Of a stretch of DNA of 64,000 bases, positions 1 to 8,812 are shown piece by piece. The stretch is from Phaeobacter sp. 22II1-1F12B. GTDB taxonomy: Bacteria > Pseudomonadota > Alphaproteobacteria > Rhodobacterales > Rhodobacteraceae. The DNA is taken from assembly GCF_002210165.1 (NCBI RefSeq), contig NZ_AQQP01000006.1, forward strand, positions 186,001 to 250,000, given 5' to 3'. Below the pieces are notes generated by a model, which had not been told where the DNA came from, ran no database searches, and was given only the letters and a program-made list of their open reading frames with translations. The position numbers and the translations under genes were made by a program. Position 1 is the first letter of the stretch. Each line of letters starts with the position of its first letter.

Positions 1-1144
1 GATGCCCGAAACAATTCAGCCGGAAATCGCCAAGCGCGGCCAGCTTCTCCGGCGCCTTGGCAATGAACGCCGCAACCGATCCAAGCGGCAGGGCAATGTC
101 ATTGCTGACGATCGAGCCGACCTTGCGATTGGCCTCCGGGATATGCTCGCGCATCATCCAGAAATCCACGGCCTGCGCTTCGGATTGCGCGATCAGCCCG
201 TCATAGGCCAGATCGCGCTCCATCGCCTCGCCAAAAAGATCGCTCAGCGCCTCGACCGGATCGCTCCCCTTTGAAAGCCCAAGCTCGACCAACACGCACC
301 ACTCCGGTGCTTCGGACCAGGGCTGGCGCAGCTGCGGCAGATGTTCGGAGAGGAATTCGAACCCGTTGCGATGCATCAGCTCAAAGGCGCTCACCCCGTC
401 GCCCACCTGCTCCTGCGCGAGTGCCAGCAGCTCCAGCGCCGCCTCGGGCGACTGCACCATCATCAGCGCCGTCCCCTTGGCCGCGGGCTGTGGTGACAGT
501 TTCAGCGCGGCCGCCGTGATCACCCCAAGCGTCCCCTCGGCCCCGATCAGCAAATCGCGGAGGTCATAGCCGGTGTTGTCCTTGCGCAGCCGCGTCAGCC
601 CGTGCCAGATCCGCCCGTCCGGCATCACCGCCTCCAGCCCAAGGCAAAGCGCCCGCGTATTGCCATAGCGCAGCACGTTGACCCCACCCGCATTGGTCGA
701 AAGATTGCCCCCGATCCGGCAGGACCCCTCCGCCGCCAGCGACAGCGGAAAAAGCCGCCCCGCCTCGCGCGCCGCCGCCTGAACATCCGACAGGATCGCG
801 CCCGCCTCGGCCACCAATACGTTTTCGGAAACATGTACCTCGCGGATCGCGTTCATCCGCTCCAGCGACAGCACCAGCGGCGCCGCCCCCTCGCCCAGCA
901 CCTGCCCCGCGACAAGGCCCGTGCCGCCGCCATAAGGCACCACCGGCACCCGCGCCTCAGAGGCCGCCCCAACCAGCGCCGATACTTCTTCGACGGTACG
1001 TGGCAAGGCCAGAACGCCCGCCTTGCCATGATAGCGGTCACGCGGTTCTTCGAGGTAACGGGGTTCGACGGGGCGAAAGACATCCGGGGATACCCGGCCC
1101 GAAAGCCGCTCCACGAATTGCGCATCTGCTGAGTTCAATTCCAT
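1..1144 (-). CDS. FAD-binding oxidase, GlcD / D-2-hydroxyacid dehydrogenase family (3' end outside window)
   Basis: The minus-strand frame opens at ATG 1144 and stays open for 381 codons to the window edge, so the C-terminus is missing. The protein has the FAD_binding_4 (PCMH-type) fold: a YGGGTGLVAGQ pyrophosphate-binding loop at residues 71-81, then GGNLSTNAGG and GAEGTLGVIT further on, followed by the start of the FAD-oxidase C-terminal domain. This layout is that of FAD-linked D-lactate, glycolate and D-2-hydroxyglutarate dehydrogenases, which pass electrons from 2-hydroxyacids to a carrier. The exact substrate cannot be told from the sequence. No signal peptide is visible, so it is probably cytoplasmic or peripheral on the inner membrane. 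Confidence 0.88.
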   Translation of the reverse strand, partial: MELNSADAQFVERLSGRVSPDVFRPVEPRYLEEPRDRYHGKAGVLALPRTVEEVSALVGAASEARVPVVPYGGGTGLVAGQVLGEGAAPLVLSLERMNAIREVHVSENVLVAEAGAILSDVQAAAREAGRLFPLSLAAEGSCRIGGNLSTNAGGVNVLRYGNTRALCLGLEAVMPDGRIWHGLTRLRKDNTGYDLRDLLIGAEGTLGVITAAALKLSPQPAAKGTALMMVQSPEAALELLALAQEQVGDGVSAFELMHRNGFEFLSEHLPQLRQPWSEAPEWCVLVELGLSKGSDPVEALSDLFGEAMERDLAYDGLIAQSEAQAVDFWMMREHIPEANRKVGSIVSNDIALPLGSVAAFIAKAPEKLAALGDFRLNCFGH

Positions 1145-1193
1145 GCCTCTCATTGCCCAAAGCCCCGAGAGGATGCAAGAGCATCAATCGCCC

Positions 1194-2018
1194 CTATTCG
1201 ACGAGATAGGCAGGCTCCAGCACGATCACCGTCGGCCGCCCCGGCAGGCTCCGCAGGCCCACCTCGAGGAAATTCACGCCCGCCCGTTCCACGGCGAATT
1301 CATCCGAGATATCAACAAGAAAACGCTCCAGCGCCATGCCGCTGAACCAGTGCATCGGGATCACGACCGAAGACTTCAGCCGCTTCAGTACCGTGACCAT
1401 ATCCGCCAGCGGCAGGGTCATGCCCCCGTCCACCGGTGCCATCACCACGTCCAGCCGCCCAAGCGCCGCGAATTGCTCGTCATTCGGCACATGATGCAGA
1501 TGCCCGAGATGCCCGATGCAAAGCCCCGCTACCTCGAAGACAAAGATCGAATTGCCCTGCGGTTCCTCGCCGCCCCATTGCGACCGGATATCCGTCGACA
1601 CATTGCGCACCAGCATCTCACCAAGGTCGAGATGATGCGAAATGCCCTCGCCGAAATCCCCCCAGCCCGGCAGCACATGCGGTATCCTCGGATCCGGCTC
1701 TGCCGTCCAATGGGTGCCATGGGCATGGTTCATCGTCACCACGTCCGGCACCATCTCCACCATCCCTATAAACCCGGTAAAATCCGTCACCGCGTTCAGC
1801 CCACCCGGCGTCTGGATCAGGAAACTGGCATGGGACACATAACTGATCCGCACCTCGTCCTCAGATAACGGTTCCTGCCAGGAGGCCTTGTGAACAAATT
1901 GCATCCCCGGCGCCGCATCGGCAATCGCAATGCAATGACTGGGCCGACGCGCTTCCTGCGCCGAAACCGACGTCAGCGACAGCAACAGAAGCCCGATGGA
2001 AAAGATCAGAAAACGCAT
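1194..2018 (-). CDS. secreted MBL-fold metallohydrolase-like protein
   Basis: This 274-residue protein begins at ATG 2018, where a clear signal peptide (MRFLIFSIGLLLLSLTSVSA) starts; an in-frame start at 2057 would put 13 charged residues in front of it and is less likely. The body resembles UlaG-like metallo-beta-lactamase-fold proteins: a strand with SHASFLIQT, a metal-site region, and later GHLGHLHH and MHWFSG segments. The usual HxHxDH metal motif appears as HAHGTH at residues 98-103, so the conserved Asp is a Thr. The location is probably periplasmic. Enzyme activity is unproven and may be altered by this change. It stands alone, with a repeat element upstream. Confidence 0.75.
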   Translation of the reverse strand: MRFLIFSIGLLLLSLTSVSAQEARRPSHCIAIADAAPGMQFVHKASWQEPLSEDEVRISYVSHASFLIQTPGGLNAVTDFTGFIGMVEMVPDVVTMNHAHGTHWTAEPDPRIPHVLPGWGDFGEGISHHLDLGEMLVRNVSTDIRSQWGGEEPQGNSIFVFEVAGLCIGHLGHLHHVPNDEQFAALGRLDVVMAPVDGGMTLPLADMVTVLKRLKSSVVIPMHWFSGMALERFLVDISDEFAVERAGVNFLEVGLRSLPGRPTVIVLEPAYLVE

Positions 2019-2072
2019 GGGCCCCACCCTAGCGGTGCCACGCGATTCGACCTTCAAACTTTTTTGTGAGCA

Positions 2073-2137
2073 TTTCCTCTTGCGGGAAATACTCCAGGGG
2101 TGAATTGGCCAAGGGCCAAGAGGGGACAGCGTCCCCT
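2073..2137. repeat. intergenic repeat element, copy 1 (core plus two hairpins)
   Basis: A 23-base core at 2073-2095 matches 54121-54143 at 22 of 23 positions. It is followed by two perfect hairpins: TTGGCC/GGCCAA at 2105-2119 and AGGGGAC/GTCCCCT at 2121-2137. Both copies lie between two minus-strand genes with the hairpins on the side of the upstream gene's stop codon. The element may act as a terminator or mRNA-stabilising structure after the acetyltransferase gene. Confidence 0.55.
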
Positions 2138-2143
2138 GCCCGC

Positions 2144-2731
2144 TCAGCCGGCCTCGGTGCGGCCCCGCCTGTCACTGCGCAGCGCGGCATAAAGCACATG
2201 GGTCCGCCATCGCCCGCCGATCTGCAGATAGGACTGCGCGACGCCTTCGTACTTGAAACCGGAGTTTTCCAGCAGCCCCCGTGATGCCGCATTTTCAGGC
2301 AGACAGGCGGCCTCGATGCGCGACAGGTCAAGTCGGGTGAAAGCGTAATGTACCACCGCGCCGATCGCCTCGCGCATGTATCCCTGCCGCGCAAAGCTCT
2401 GCCCTGTCCAATAACCCAGCGTCCCTGCCTGCGCCGGTCCGCGCCGGATATTGTCCAGCGTGATCGCCCCGACAAGAACCCCGCTGTCGCGCCGGAACAG
2501 GAACAGCGGAATCGCCGACCCGCCCGACACCGACCGCTGCGCCCAGTAGACGCGGTTGGTAAAGGCCTTGCGGCTCAGATGGTCGGGCGCCCAGCTCGGC
2601 TCCCACGGCGTCAGGAAATCCGCGCTTTCGCGGCGAAGCGCCGACCACGGGCGAAAATCCGAATGCACCGGCGGGCGCAGGGTCAACCGCTCTGTCTCGA
2701 TCTTCAGTTTACGTTTTGAGAGCAGCATCAA
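2144..2731 (-). CDS. GNAT-family N-acetyltransferase, RimJ/RimL type
   Basis: The 195-residue protein has the RimJ-type GNAT layout: an N-terminal ERLTLRPP strand, the acetyl-CoA-binding region around GYWTGQSFARQGYMREAI, and a C-terminal PENAASRGLLENSGFKYEG helix-strand. Members transfer acetyl from acetyl-CoA to an amino group, in the RimJ branch to ribosomal protein N-termini; the target here cannot be deduced. It lies 18 bases after the M16 protease gene on the same strand and probably shares its transcript. Confidence 0.82.
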   Translation of the reverse strand: MMLLSKRKLKIETERLTLRPPVHSDFRPWSALRRESADFLTPWEPSWAPDHLSRKAFTNRVYWAQRSVSGGSAIPLFLFRRDSGVLVGAITLDNIRRGPAQAGTLGYWTGQSFARQGYMREAIGAVVHYAFTRLDLSRIEAACLPENAASRGLLENSGFKYEGVAQSYLQIGGRWRTHVLYAALRSDRRGRTEAG

Positions 2732-2749
2732 GCGGTTATCCCAGCGGCA

Positions 2750-4012
2750 TCAGGCGGCGCGCCGCTCCTGAAGCTGCGCGAGCGACGGCGCGTCCGCGAT
2801 CGGGCCGTAAAGCGCCAGCGCCGCCGGCGCGCGGCCCGCGATCATCTCGGCAAAGGCCCGCACATCACCCGTCGTGACGGAATCGATCCGCTGGATGGTG
2901 TCTTCAAGCGAAGGCACCTTGTCCCAGATCTGTACCAGCCGGGCCAGACGCTCGGCGCGGTTCGACGGGCTTTCCAGCCCCATCAGCATCCCGGCCTTCA
3001 TCTGCGCCCTCGCGCGCGCCACTTCCTCGGCGCTGATGTCGCTGGCGGCGCGTTTCATCTCGTCGATGGTGATACCGGCCAGCTCACCGACCTGGGCGGC
3101 ACTCGTCCCGGCATAGATCGTCACCGTGCCGGTATCCGCATAGGCACCGGTCTGCGCGAAAATCGTATAGCACAGCCCTCGCCGCTCGCGGACTTCCTGG
3201 AACAGGCGCGAGGACATGCCGCCCCCCAGCGCGCTGGAATATATCTGCGAGATATAAATCGCATCGTCCCGGTAGCCCGGGCTTTCCAGCGCCAGTGCGA
3301 AATGCGCCTGCTCAAGCGTCTTTTCCCGGCGCACTTCGCCACCGGTGAATGTCGCCTGCGACACCGGCAGGATCGGGCTTGGTTCGAGATGGCCAAAGAG
3401 TTCCTCGGCCGCCTTGACCAGCGCATCGTGATCGACCGCTCCTGCCGCCGACAGGATCATCTGGCCGGGGCCGTAGTGCTCGCCCACGAAACGGGACAGG
3501 TCATCGCGGGAAAAAGAGCTCACGCGCTCTGAAGGGCCAAGGATGGTGCGGCCCAGCGGCTGATCGCGATAGCTTTCTTCCTGCAGCCAGTCGAAAATCA
3601 CGTCATCCGGCGTATCCGCCGCCTGCCCGATCTCCTGCAGGATCACGCCGCGTTCGACTTCGATCTCATTCGGGTCGAATACCGGGTTCAGCAGGATGTC
3701 GGAGATCACGTCCAGCGCCAGCGGCACGTCATTCTTGAGCACCCGTGCGTAATAGGCGGTCACCTCGCGCGAAGTATAGGCGTTGATATAGCCACCCACA
3801 TCCTCGATCGCCTCGGCGATCTGTAGCGAGCTGCGCTTTTTTGTGCCCTTGAACGCCATGTGTTCAAGAAAATGCGCAATCCCGTTCTGTTCGATCCGTT
3901 CGTGCCGCCCGCCGGCATTCACCCAGATTCCGATGGCAGCGGATTGCAGGCCCGGCATATGCTCGGAGACGATCCGAAAGCCATTGGCCAGTTGGTCTTG
4001 TTGAACAGTCAC
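2750..4012 (-). CDS. M16-family zinc metalloprotease (processing-peptidase-like)
   Basis: This 420-residue protein has the inverted zinc motif HFLEH (His47, Glu50, His51) and the downstream EIEVERGVILQEI helix that supplies the further zinc-ligand glutamate. The C-terminal half is the inactive M16 repeat that closes the chamber. The length matches single-unit bacterial relatives of the mitochondrial processing peptidase beta subunit. No signal peptide is seen, so it is probably cytoplasmic. Its start overlaps the thrC stop by four bases (ATGA), a pairing often seen in Rhodobacterales. The substrate is unknown. Confidence 0.92.
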   Translation of the reverse strand: MTVQQDQLANGFRIVSEHMPGLQSAAIGIWVNAGGRHERIEQNGIAHFLEHMAFKGTKKRSSLQIAEAIEDVGGYINAYTSREVTAYYARVLKNDVPLALDVISDILLNPVFDPNEIEVERGVILQEIGQAADTPDDVIFDWLQEESYRDQPLGRTILGPSERVSSFSRDDLSRFVGEHYGPGQMILSAAGAVDHDALVKAAEELFGHLEPSPILPVSQATFTGGEVRREKTLEQAHFALALESPGYRDDAIYISQIYSSALGGGMSSRLFQEVRERRGLCYTIFAQTGAYADTGTVTIYAGTSAAQVGELAGITIDEMKRAASDISAEEVARARAQMKAGMLMGLESPSNRAERLARLVQIWDKVPSLEDTIQRIDSVTTGDVRAFAEMIAGRAPAALALYGPIADAPSLAQLQERRAA

Positions 4013-5406
4013 GCGCGGATGTTCCCCTTGATATGGTCCTTGAGCGCCGCGAGATCATTGGCGATCCGGGTCACCCGTTCCGACCTCTCATACAGATCAG
4101 CCATCGCGGGGGGAAGAGGCGGATGCACGCCGGTTGCCTCCTCGACCGCCGCCGGGAACTTGGCCGGATGGGCGGTAGCCAGCGTGATCATCGGCACATC
4201 GGCCTCGCGCTGCTCTTCGGCCACTTTCACGCCAACGGCGGTATGCGGGCAGATCAGCTCGGCGCTTTTCTTCAGCGTCTCGGCGATGGTGGCGCTGGTT
4301 TCTTCCTCGCTCGCGCGGCCCGAGGCAAAGATCTCGCTCAAGGCTTCCATCGCGCCCTGGCTTACGTCGAACCCGCCCTGTTTCAGCTCGTCCATAAGCT
4401 GCGCCACGGCCTTGCCGTCACGCCCATAGGCATCGAACAGCGCGCGTTCGAAATTGGAGGACACCTGGATATCCATCGAGGGGCTGATCGACGGATGGGT
4501 CGGCCCCTTGTGATAGCCCTGCCCCGACAGGCAGCGGTGCAGGATGTCGTTCTGGTTGGTCGCGACGACCAGCTTGTCGATGGGCAGCCCCATCTGCTTG
4601 GCGATGTAGCCGGCAAAGATATCGCCGAAATTGCCGGTCGGCACGGTAAAGCTCACCTTACGCTCGGGCGCTCCCAGGCTGACGGCGGAGGAAAAGTAAT
4701 AGACCACCTGCGCCAGCACCCGCGCCCAGTTGATCGAGTTCACGGCGGCGAGCTTTACCCCGTCACGGAAATCGTCATCAGCGAACATGTCCTTGAGCGC
4801 GGCCTGACAGTCGTCGAAATCGCCGTCCACCGCCAGCGCGTGCACGTTATCTTCCGAAGGCGTGGTCATCTGGCGACGCTGCACTTCGGACACGCGGCCA
4901 TGCGGGTAGAGGATGAAGACATCGACGTTATCAAGCCCCCGGAACGCCTCGATCGCGGCAGAGCCAGTGTCGCCCGAGGTCGCACCGACGATGGTTACCC
5001 GGTCGCCCCGCCGCGCCAGCGCGGCCTGAAACAGCTGACCGATCAGCTGCATCGCGAAATCCTTGAATGCCAGCGTCGGCCCGTGGAACAGTTCGAGCAG
5101 GAAATGGTTCTGGTCAAGCTGCACCAGCGGCGCACGCGCCACGTGACCGAATCCGGCATAGGCGCGGTCGATGATCGCGCGGAATTCGTCATCGGTGAAC
5201 GTGTCGCCGATAAAGGGGCGCATCACACGAAAAGCGATTTCATCATAGCCAAGCCCGTTCAGCGCGGCGATGTCGTCGCGGCTCATCTGCGGAATGGTCT
5301 CGGGCACGTAAAGCCCGCCGTCCCGGGCAAGCCCGGTCAGCATGGTGTCTTCAAAGCTCAGCGCGGGCGCGGTGCCGCGGGTCGAGATATACTGCATGTC
5401 TCTCAT
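4009..5406 (-). CDS. thrC: threonine synthase
   Basis: The 465-residue protein converts O-phosphohomoserine to threonine and phosphate with pyridoxal phosphate. The PLP lysine is Lys115 in HGPTLAFKDFAMQ, and the phosphate-binding loop GATSGDTGSAA follows. The N-terminal MQYISTRG stretch is typical of the long (class II, fungal/proteobacterial) threonine synthases. ATG 5406 overlaps the surf1 stop (ATGA); ATG 5397 is an alternative start three codons later. The gene is coupled to surf1 upstream and to the M16 protease downstream. Confidence 0.97.
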   Translation of the reverse strand: MRDMQYISTRGTAPALSFEDTMLTGLARDGGLYVPETIPQMSRDDIAALNGLGYDEIAFRVMRPFIGDTFTDDEFRAIIDRAYAGFGHVARAPLVQLDQNHFLLELFHGPTLAFKDFAMQLIGQLFQAALARRGDRVTIVGATSGDTGSAAIEAFRGLDNVDVFILYPHGRVSEVQRRQMTTPSEDNVHALAVDGDFDDCQAALKDMFADDDFRDGVKLAAVNSINWARVLAQVVYYFSSAVSLGAPERKVSFTVPTGNFGDIFAGYIAKQMGLPIDKLVVATNQNDILHRCLSGQGYHKGPTHPSISPSMDIQVSSNFERALFDAYGRDGKAVAQLMDELKQGGFDVSQGAMEALSEIFASGRASEEETSATIAETLKKSAELICPHTAVGVKVAEEQREADVPMITLATAHPAKFPAAVEEATGVHPPLPPAMADLYERSERVTRIANDLAALKDHIKGNIRA

Positions 5407-6074
5407 TCGGTTTTTCGGGCGCGCGGGCGCCTTATGAAGAAGACGGTCATCGCCACCCAGATCAGGGCCAGCGAAAACCAGGTGATAGCGTATTGCAAGT
5501 GGTCATTCGGGATATTGGCCGTCCCGATGGGCATCGGATCAAGCCCCGGATCAGTCTGCGTGCGGGCCACCAGCAGCACCGGCTCTGTGTCCAGCGCGCG
5601 CGCCATCGCGGGCACGTCGCGGGCAAACCAGATGTTGTCTTCGGTCTCTGGATCGGGCGTGAAACGGTCGCGTTCCTGCGGCCAGTGCAGGTTGCCGGTG
5701 ATCTCGAACGGGCCAAGCGCGCGCGGCGCGTCCTTGGCCGTCTGCCGCGCAAAACCGCGGTCGATCATGATCCGTCGGCCAGTGTCGGTGACGAAGGGCG
5801 CGATCACCCGGTATCCGGCACCGATATTCTTTTGCGACACCAGCACATGCAGCTCACCCGGGAGGATCGTGCCAGCGGCGGTGACGGCAAGATAGGTATC
5901 GGTTTCCGGATCGGGGTCGGCGGGCAAGGCCACCGGTTCATCGTCGATGCGTGCGTCGATCTCGGCAAGGATGCCCTGTTTCCATTCCAGCCGCTGAAGC
6001 TGCCAGACACCCAGCCAGACAAGGATGGCCGTGCCGACAAGGCCGAAAGTTAACAGGAACAGCAGACGCGGCAT
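5403..6074 (-). CDS. surf1: SURF1-family cytochrome oxidase assembly protein
   Basis: The 223-residue protein has two transmembrane helices, one at the N-terminus (MPRLLFLLTFGLVGTAILVW) and one near the C-terminus, flanking a periplasmic domain, as in SURF1/Shy1. The GVWQLQRLEWK segment after the first helix is the family signature. SURF1 helps supply heme a to subunit I of aa3-type oxidase, which fits its place after ctaE. ATG 6074 is chosen because upstream in-frame codons have no family similarity and run through a terminator hairpin. Confidence 0.93.
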   Translation of the reverse strand: MPRLLFLLTFGLVGTAILVWLGVWQLQRLEWKQGILAEIDARIDDEPVALPADPDPETDTYLAVTAAGTILPGELHVLVSQKNIGAGYRVIAPFVTDTGRRIMIDRGFARQTAKDAPRALGPFEITGNLHWPQERDRFTPDPETEDNIWFARDVPAMARALDTEPVLLVARTQTDPGLDPMPIGTANIPNDHLQYAITWFSLALIWVAMTVFFIRRPRARKTE

Positions 6075-6100
6075 CGGGACATAACCACCTGGACAAGCAA

Positions 6101-6128
6101 AAGGCGCGCAAACCATGTTGCGCGCCTT
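6101..6128 (-). terminator. hairpin between ctaE and surf1
   Basis: A perfect 11-base inverted repeat (AAGGCGCGCAA/TTGCGCGCCTT, 6101-6111 and 6118-6128) with a six-base loop lies 46 bases past the ctaE stop. On the minus strand it ends in CCTTTT. It probably attenuates transcription between ctaE and surf1. Confidence 0.65.
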
Positions 6129-6174
6129 GGGTGATACGGGCTGTGCGCGGGATTTTGAACCCGCAATCGACAGC

Positions 6175-6987
6175 TTACATGCCGGAGGTGCCCCAGATGT
6201 AGACTGCGAAGAACAGGAAGAGCCAGACAACGTCGACAAAGTGCCAGTACCATGCGGCGGCTTCGAAACCGACGTGCTGCTCGGGCGTGAAATCACCCTT
6301 CATCGCGCGCAGAAGGCAGACGAAGAGGAAGATCGTACCGATGATCACGTGGAAGCCGTGAAAGCCGGTTGCCATGAAGAAGTTCGAATAGAACTGGTCG
6401 CCGCCGAACTGCCAGCCTTCGTGGGCGAGAAGCTCGTAATATTCATAGGCCTGCAGCGCGGTGAAGAGCACGCCGAACACGATGCCGATGGCCAGACCGT
6501 TGACCAGCGCCTTGCGGTCGTTGTTGTGAACCAGCGCGTGGTGCGCCCAGGTCACGGCACAGCCGGACAGAAGCAGCAGCAGCGTGTTGATCAGCGGCAG
6601 GTGGAACGGGTCAACCGCGTGGATTTCTGGCGGCACGTACTGCGTGCCAACATATTCCGACATCGGGTAGATGGCGTGCTTGAAGAAGGACCAGAACCAT
6701 GCCGCAAAGAACATGACCTCGGACATGATGAACAGGATAAAGCCATAGCGCAGGCCGATCCGGACAACCGGGGTGTGATCGCCAACGTGGCTTTCCTTTA
6801 CGACCTCGGACCACCAGCCGAACATTGTGTAGAGAACGGCAACCAGCCCGCCCCAGAACAGGAAGGGGGTACCGCCATGCATCCAGAGCACCGAACCGAA
6901 CAGCATGGCAAAGGCGCCGACTGAGCCGAGGAACGGGTAAACCGAAGGGCTAAGGATATGAAAGTCGTGGTTTTTTACATGCGCCAT
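6175..6987 (-). CDS. ctaE: cytochrome c oxidase subunit III
   Basis: The 270-residue membrane protein has seven hydrophobic helices and the subunit III signatures HILSPSVYP at the N-terminus, [14 protein letters not shown] in the middle, and [13 protein letters not shown] with the lipid-contacting glutamate region near the end. Subunit III stabilises the catalytic core of aa3-type cytochrome c oxidase in the inner membrane. It follows ctaC, ctaB, the 53-codon gene and ctaG on the same strand, the usual Rhodobacterales order. The catalytic subunit I gene (ctaD) is not in this window. Confidence 0.97.
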   Translation of the reverse strand: MAHVKNHDFHILSPSVYPFLGSVGAFAMLFGSVLWMHGGTPFLFWGGLVAVLYTMFGWWSEVVKESHVGDHTPVVRIGLRYGFILFIMSEVMFFAAWFWSFFKHAIYPMSEYVGTQYVPPEIHAVDPFHLPLINTLLLLLSGCAVTWAHHALVHNNDRKALVNGLAIGIVFGVLFTALQAYEYYELLAHEGWQFGGDQFYSNFFMATGFHGFHVIIGTIFLFVCLLRAMKGDFTPEQHVGFEAAAWYWHFVDVVWLFLFFAVYIWGTSGM

Positions 6988-7012
6988 TAGAGTTGTCCCT
7001 CACCTTGCGGCA

Positions 7013-7588
7013 TTAATTCAGGTTAGTTTCTTGGGCCTGGTCAAGGGCGGCATAGCCCTCGGGCAGGTCGGTTTCGTAGAATGTATAGCTCAGCGTGATC
7101 GAATTGACATGCTTGGCATCGATATCATCGACCATTTCGGGGTCGACGTAGAAGGTCACCGGCATCTGCACGGTTTCGCCCGGCTGAAGCACCTGCTCGG
7201 TAAAGCAGAAACATTCGATCTTGGTAAAATAGCCGCCAGCCTCGTACGGGAAGACGTTATAGACGGCAGAGCCCGCGATGGGCCGGTCGGTCGGGTTGTG
7301 GGCCTCGTAAAAGGCCAGCCCGGTCTCGCCGATCTTGATTTCCATGGTGCGTTCGACCGGCTTGAAGGTCCAGTCCATGTCCGGGTCGATCGAAGCGTCA
7401 AAGCGGATCTTGATGGTCTGGTCCAGAACGTGATCTGCCCCTGCCTGCGTCACGTTGGGCACGCCGCCAAAGCCGGTGACCTTGCAGAACCAGCTGTAAA
7501 ACGGGACCGACGCCCAAGCGAGACCGCCCATCAGGACGACTGTGCCAACCGTAGTTGCAACCGTTTTGCCGGGACCGGAAAGAGCCAT
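7013..7588 (-). CDS. ctaG: cytochrome c oxidase copper-insertion protein Cox11/CtaG
   Basis: The 191-residue protein has one N-terminal transmembrane helix followed by the cysteine of FYSWFCKVTGFGG and a beta-rich periplasmic domain containing CFCFTEQ, the copper-binding Cx(C) motif. Cox11 delivers copper to the CuB site of oxidase subunit I. Its ATG overlaps the stop of the small upstream gene (ATGA at 7588-7590), which implies translational coupling. The length is normal for bacterial CtaG of the Cox11 type. Confidence 0.96.
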   Translation of the reverse strand: MALSGPGKTVATTVGTVVLMGGLAWASVPFYSWFCKVTGFGGVPNVTQAGADHVLDQTIKIRFDASIDPDMDWTFKPVERTMEIKIGETGLAFYEAHNPTDRPIAGSAVYNVFPYEAGGYFTKIECFCFTEQVLQPGETVQMPVTFYVDPEMVDDIDAKHVNSITLSYTFYETDLPEGYAALDQAQETNLN

Positions 7589-7749
7589 CAGTTCATCTCC
7601 TCGACCTTGGGAACCTGGAAATCGCCACTGGTCACCTTGACCACGGTCAGACCAAAGACGATGCCGATAAAGGCGACAAGCAGCAGCGCGACCCCAAGGT
7701 TGCGGCCCATGCGGCGCTTGTGAATTTCATGCGTGACGCGAATGCTCAT
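7588..7749 (-). CDS. 53-residue single-helix membrane protein in the oxidase operon
   Basis: The frame runs from ATG 7749 to TGA 7588-7590 and encodes 53 residues: a basic N-terminus (THEIHKRRMGRN), one hydrophobic helix (LGVALLLVAFIGIVFGLTVV) and a short polar tail. Its ATG overlaps the ctaB stop and its stop overlaps the ctaG start, both as ATGA, which strongly supports a real gene. Small proteins at this position in alphaproteobacterial cta operons are often annotated as CoxF-like or oxidase assembly proteins. The topology suggests a cytoplasmic N-terminus. No function is established from the sequence. Confidence 0.85.
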   Translation of the reverse strand: MSIRVTHEIHKRRMGRNLGVALLLVAFIGIVFGLTVVKVTSGDFQVPKVEEMN

Positions 7750-8687
7750 GCCCAGCCTCCCAGGCCCCAGGGACGCAGCAGCGCCTCGGCCAGAATCGCA
7801 CCGAAATGCAGGAAGAGATACAGGAGCGACAGGCGGAAGAACTTGCGCTCCACCGCGAAATTGTCGGCCTCGCTGTCGTTTTCGTCGCGGCGCCAGATGC
7901 GCAGGGCACCCAGCAGGAACAGCGCGTTAAGCACGACGGCCACGACAAGGTAGATCGGCCCGCCAATGCTGGTGAACCCGGCGCCAATGGCCAGCACCGC
8001 CAGCAGCACGGTATAGACAAGGATGTGAACACGGGTCGCGCGGCGACCGTGGGTCACGGTCAGCATCGGCACGCCAGCATCGTCATAATCCGAGCGCATG
8101 AACAGGGCCAGCGCCCAGAAATGCGGCGGCGTCCACATGAAGATGAGCGCCACCATCAGCCAGGGCTCGACCGCCATGGAACCGGTAACAGCAACCCAGC
8201 CCACCAGCGGCGGGAAGGCACCGGCAAGACCGCCGATCACTATGTTCTGCGGCGTCGCCCGCTTGAGCCACATGGAATAGACGACCACGTAGAAAAAGAT
8301 CGTAAAGGCCAGCAATGCGCCTGCCAGGATATTCGTCGCCAGCGCCAGCATCACCACCGAAAAGCCCGACAGGGTCAGGCCCAGCGCCAGCGCCTCACCG
8401 CGTTCGACACGGCCACCGGGAATCGGGCGCTTGCGGGTCCGGCGCATGATCGCGTCGATATCAGCGTCCCACCACATGTTCAGCGCGCCTGCGGCCCCGC
8501 CGCCGACGGCGATGAACAGCACGGCACAGAAACCGATCATCGGATGCACCGGCATCGGCGCGGCCAGAAGACCGACCAGCGCTGTAAAGACGACAAGCGT
8601 CATGACACGGGGCTTGAGCAGGGCGAAATAGTCGCCGAATTGGGCCTCGCCCAGATCTGCCTGTGTATTGATGCTTGCGTCAGTCAT
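7746..8687 (-). CDS. ctaB: heme O synthase (protoheme IX farnesyltransferase)
   Basis: The 313-residue polytopic membrane protein is a UbiA-family prenyltransferase. The first aspartate-rich motif is NMWWDADIDAIMRRTRKRP and a second polar loop follows at MRSDYDDAGVPM. It adds a farnesyl group to heme b to make heme o, the precursor of heme a for the aa3 oxidase encoded around it. It lies between ctaC and ctaG with ATGA overlap to the small downstream gene. Confidence 0.97.
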   Translation of the reverse strand: MTDASINTQADLGEAQFGDYFALLKPRVMTLVVFTALVGLLAAPMPVHPMIGFCAVLFIAVGGGAAGALNMWWDADIDAIMRRTRKRPIPGGRVERGEALALGLTLSGFSVVMLALATNILAGALLAFTIFFYVVVYSMWLKRATPQNIVIGGLAGAFPPLVGWVAVTGSMAVEPWLMVALIFMWTPPHFWALALFMRSDYDDAGVPMLTVTHGRRATRVHILVYTVLLAVLAIGAGFTSIGGPIYLVVAVVLNALFLLGALRIWRRDENDSEADNFAVERKFFRLSLLYLFLHFGAILAEALLRPWGLGGWA

Positions 8688-8742
8688 GCCTGGCCTTGAA
8701 ACGGGGGCGCACCCCCTGCTGAGTCACTGTTGTTTCGTAAGT

Positions 8743-8770
8743 TCAGGGCAGGAGACCCGCCCTGCCCTGA
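8743..8770 (-). terminator. hairpin between ctaC and ctaB
   Basis: Arms TCAGGGCAGG (8743-8752) and CCTGCCCTGA (8761-8770) pair perfectly over ten bases, 42 bases beyond the ctaC stop. There is no long U-run on the minus strand, so it is more likely an mRNA-stabilising or partially terminating structure than a strong terminator. Confidence 0.45.
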
Positions 8771-8812
8771 CATTTGGTACAAGATGACGAGGCGATCTGC
8801 CCCGCCCCGCAA

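Noticed and set aside
4033-5895. Open frame of about 620 codons opposite thrC and surf1
   Set aside because: It mirrors two clear genes and shows no domain or ribosome site of its own.
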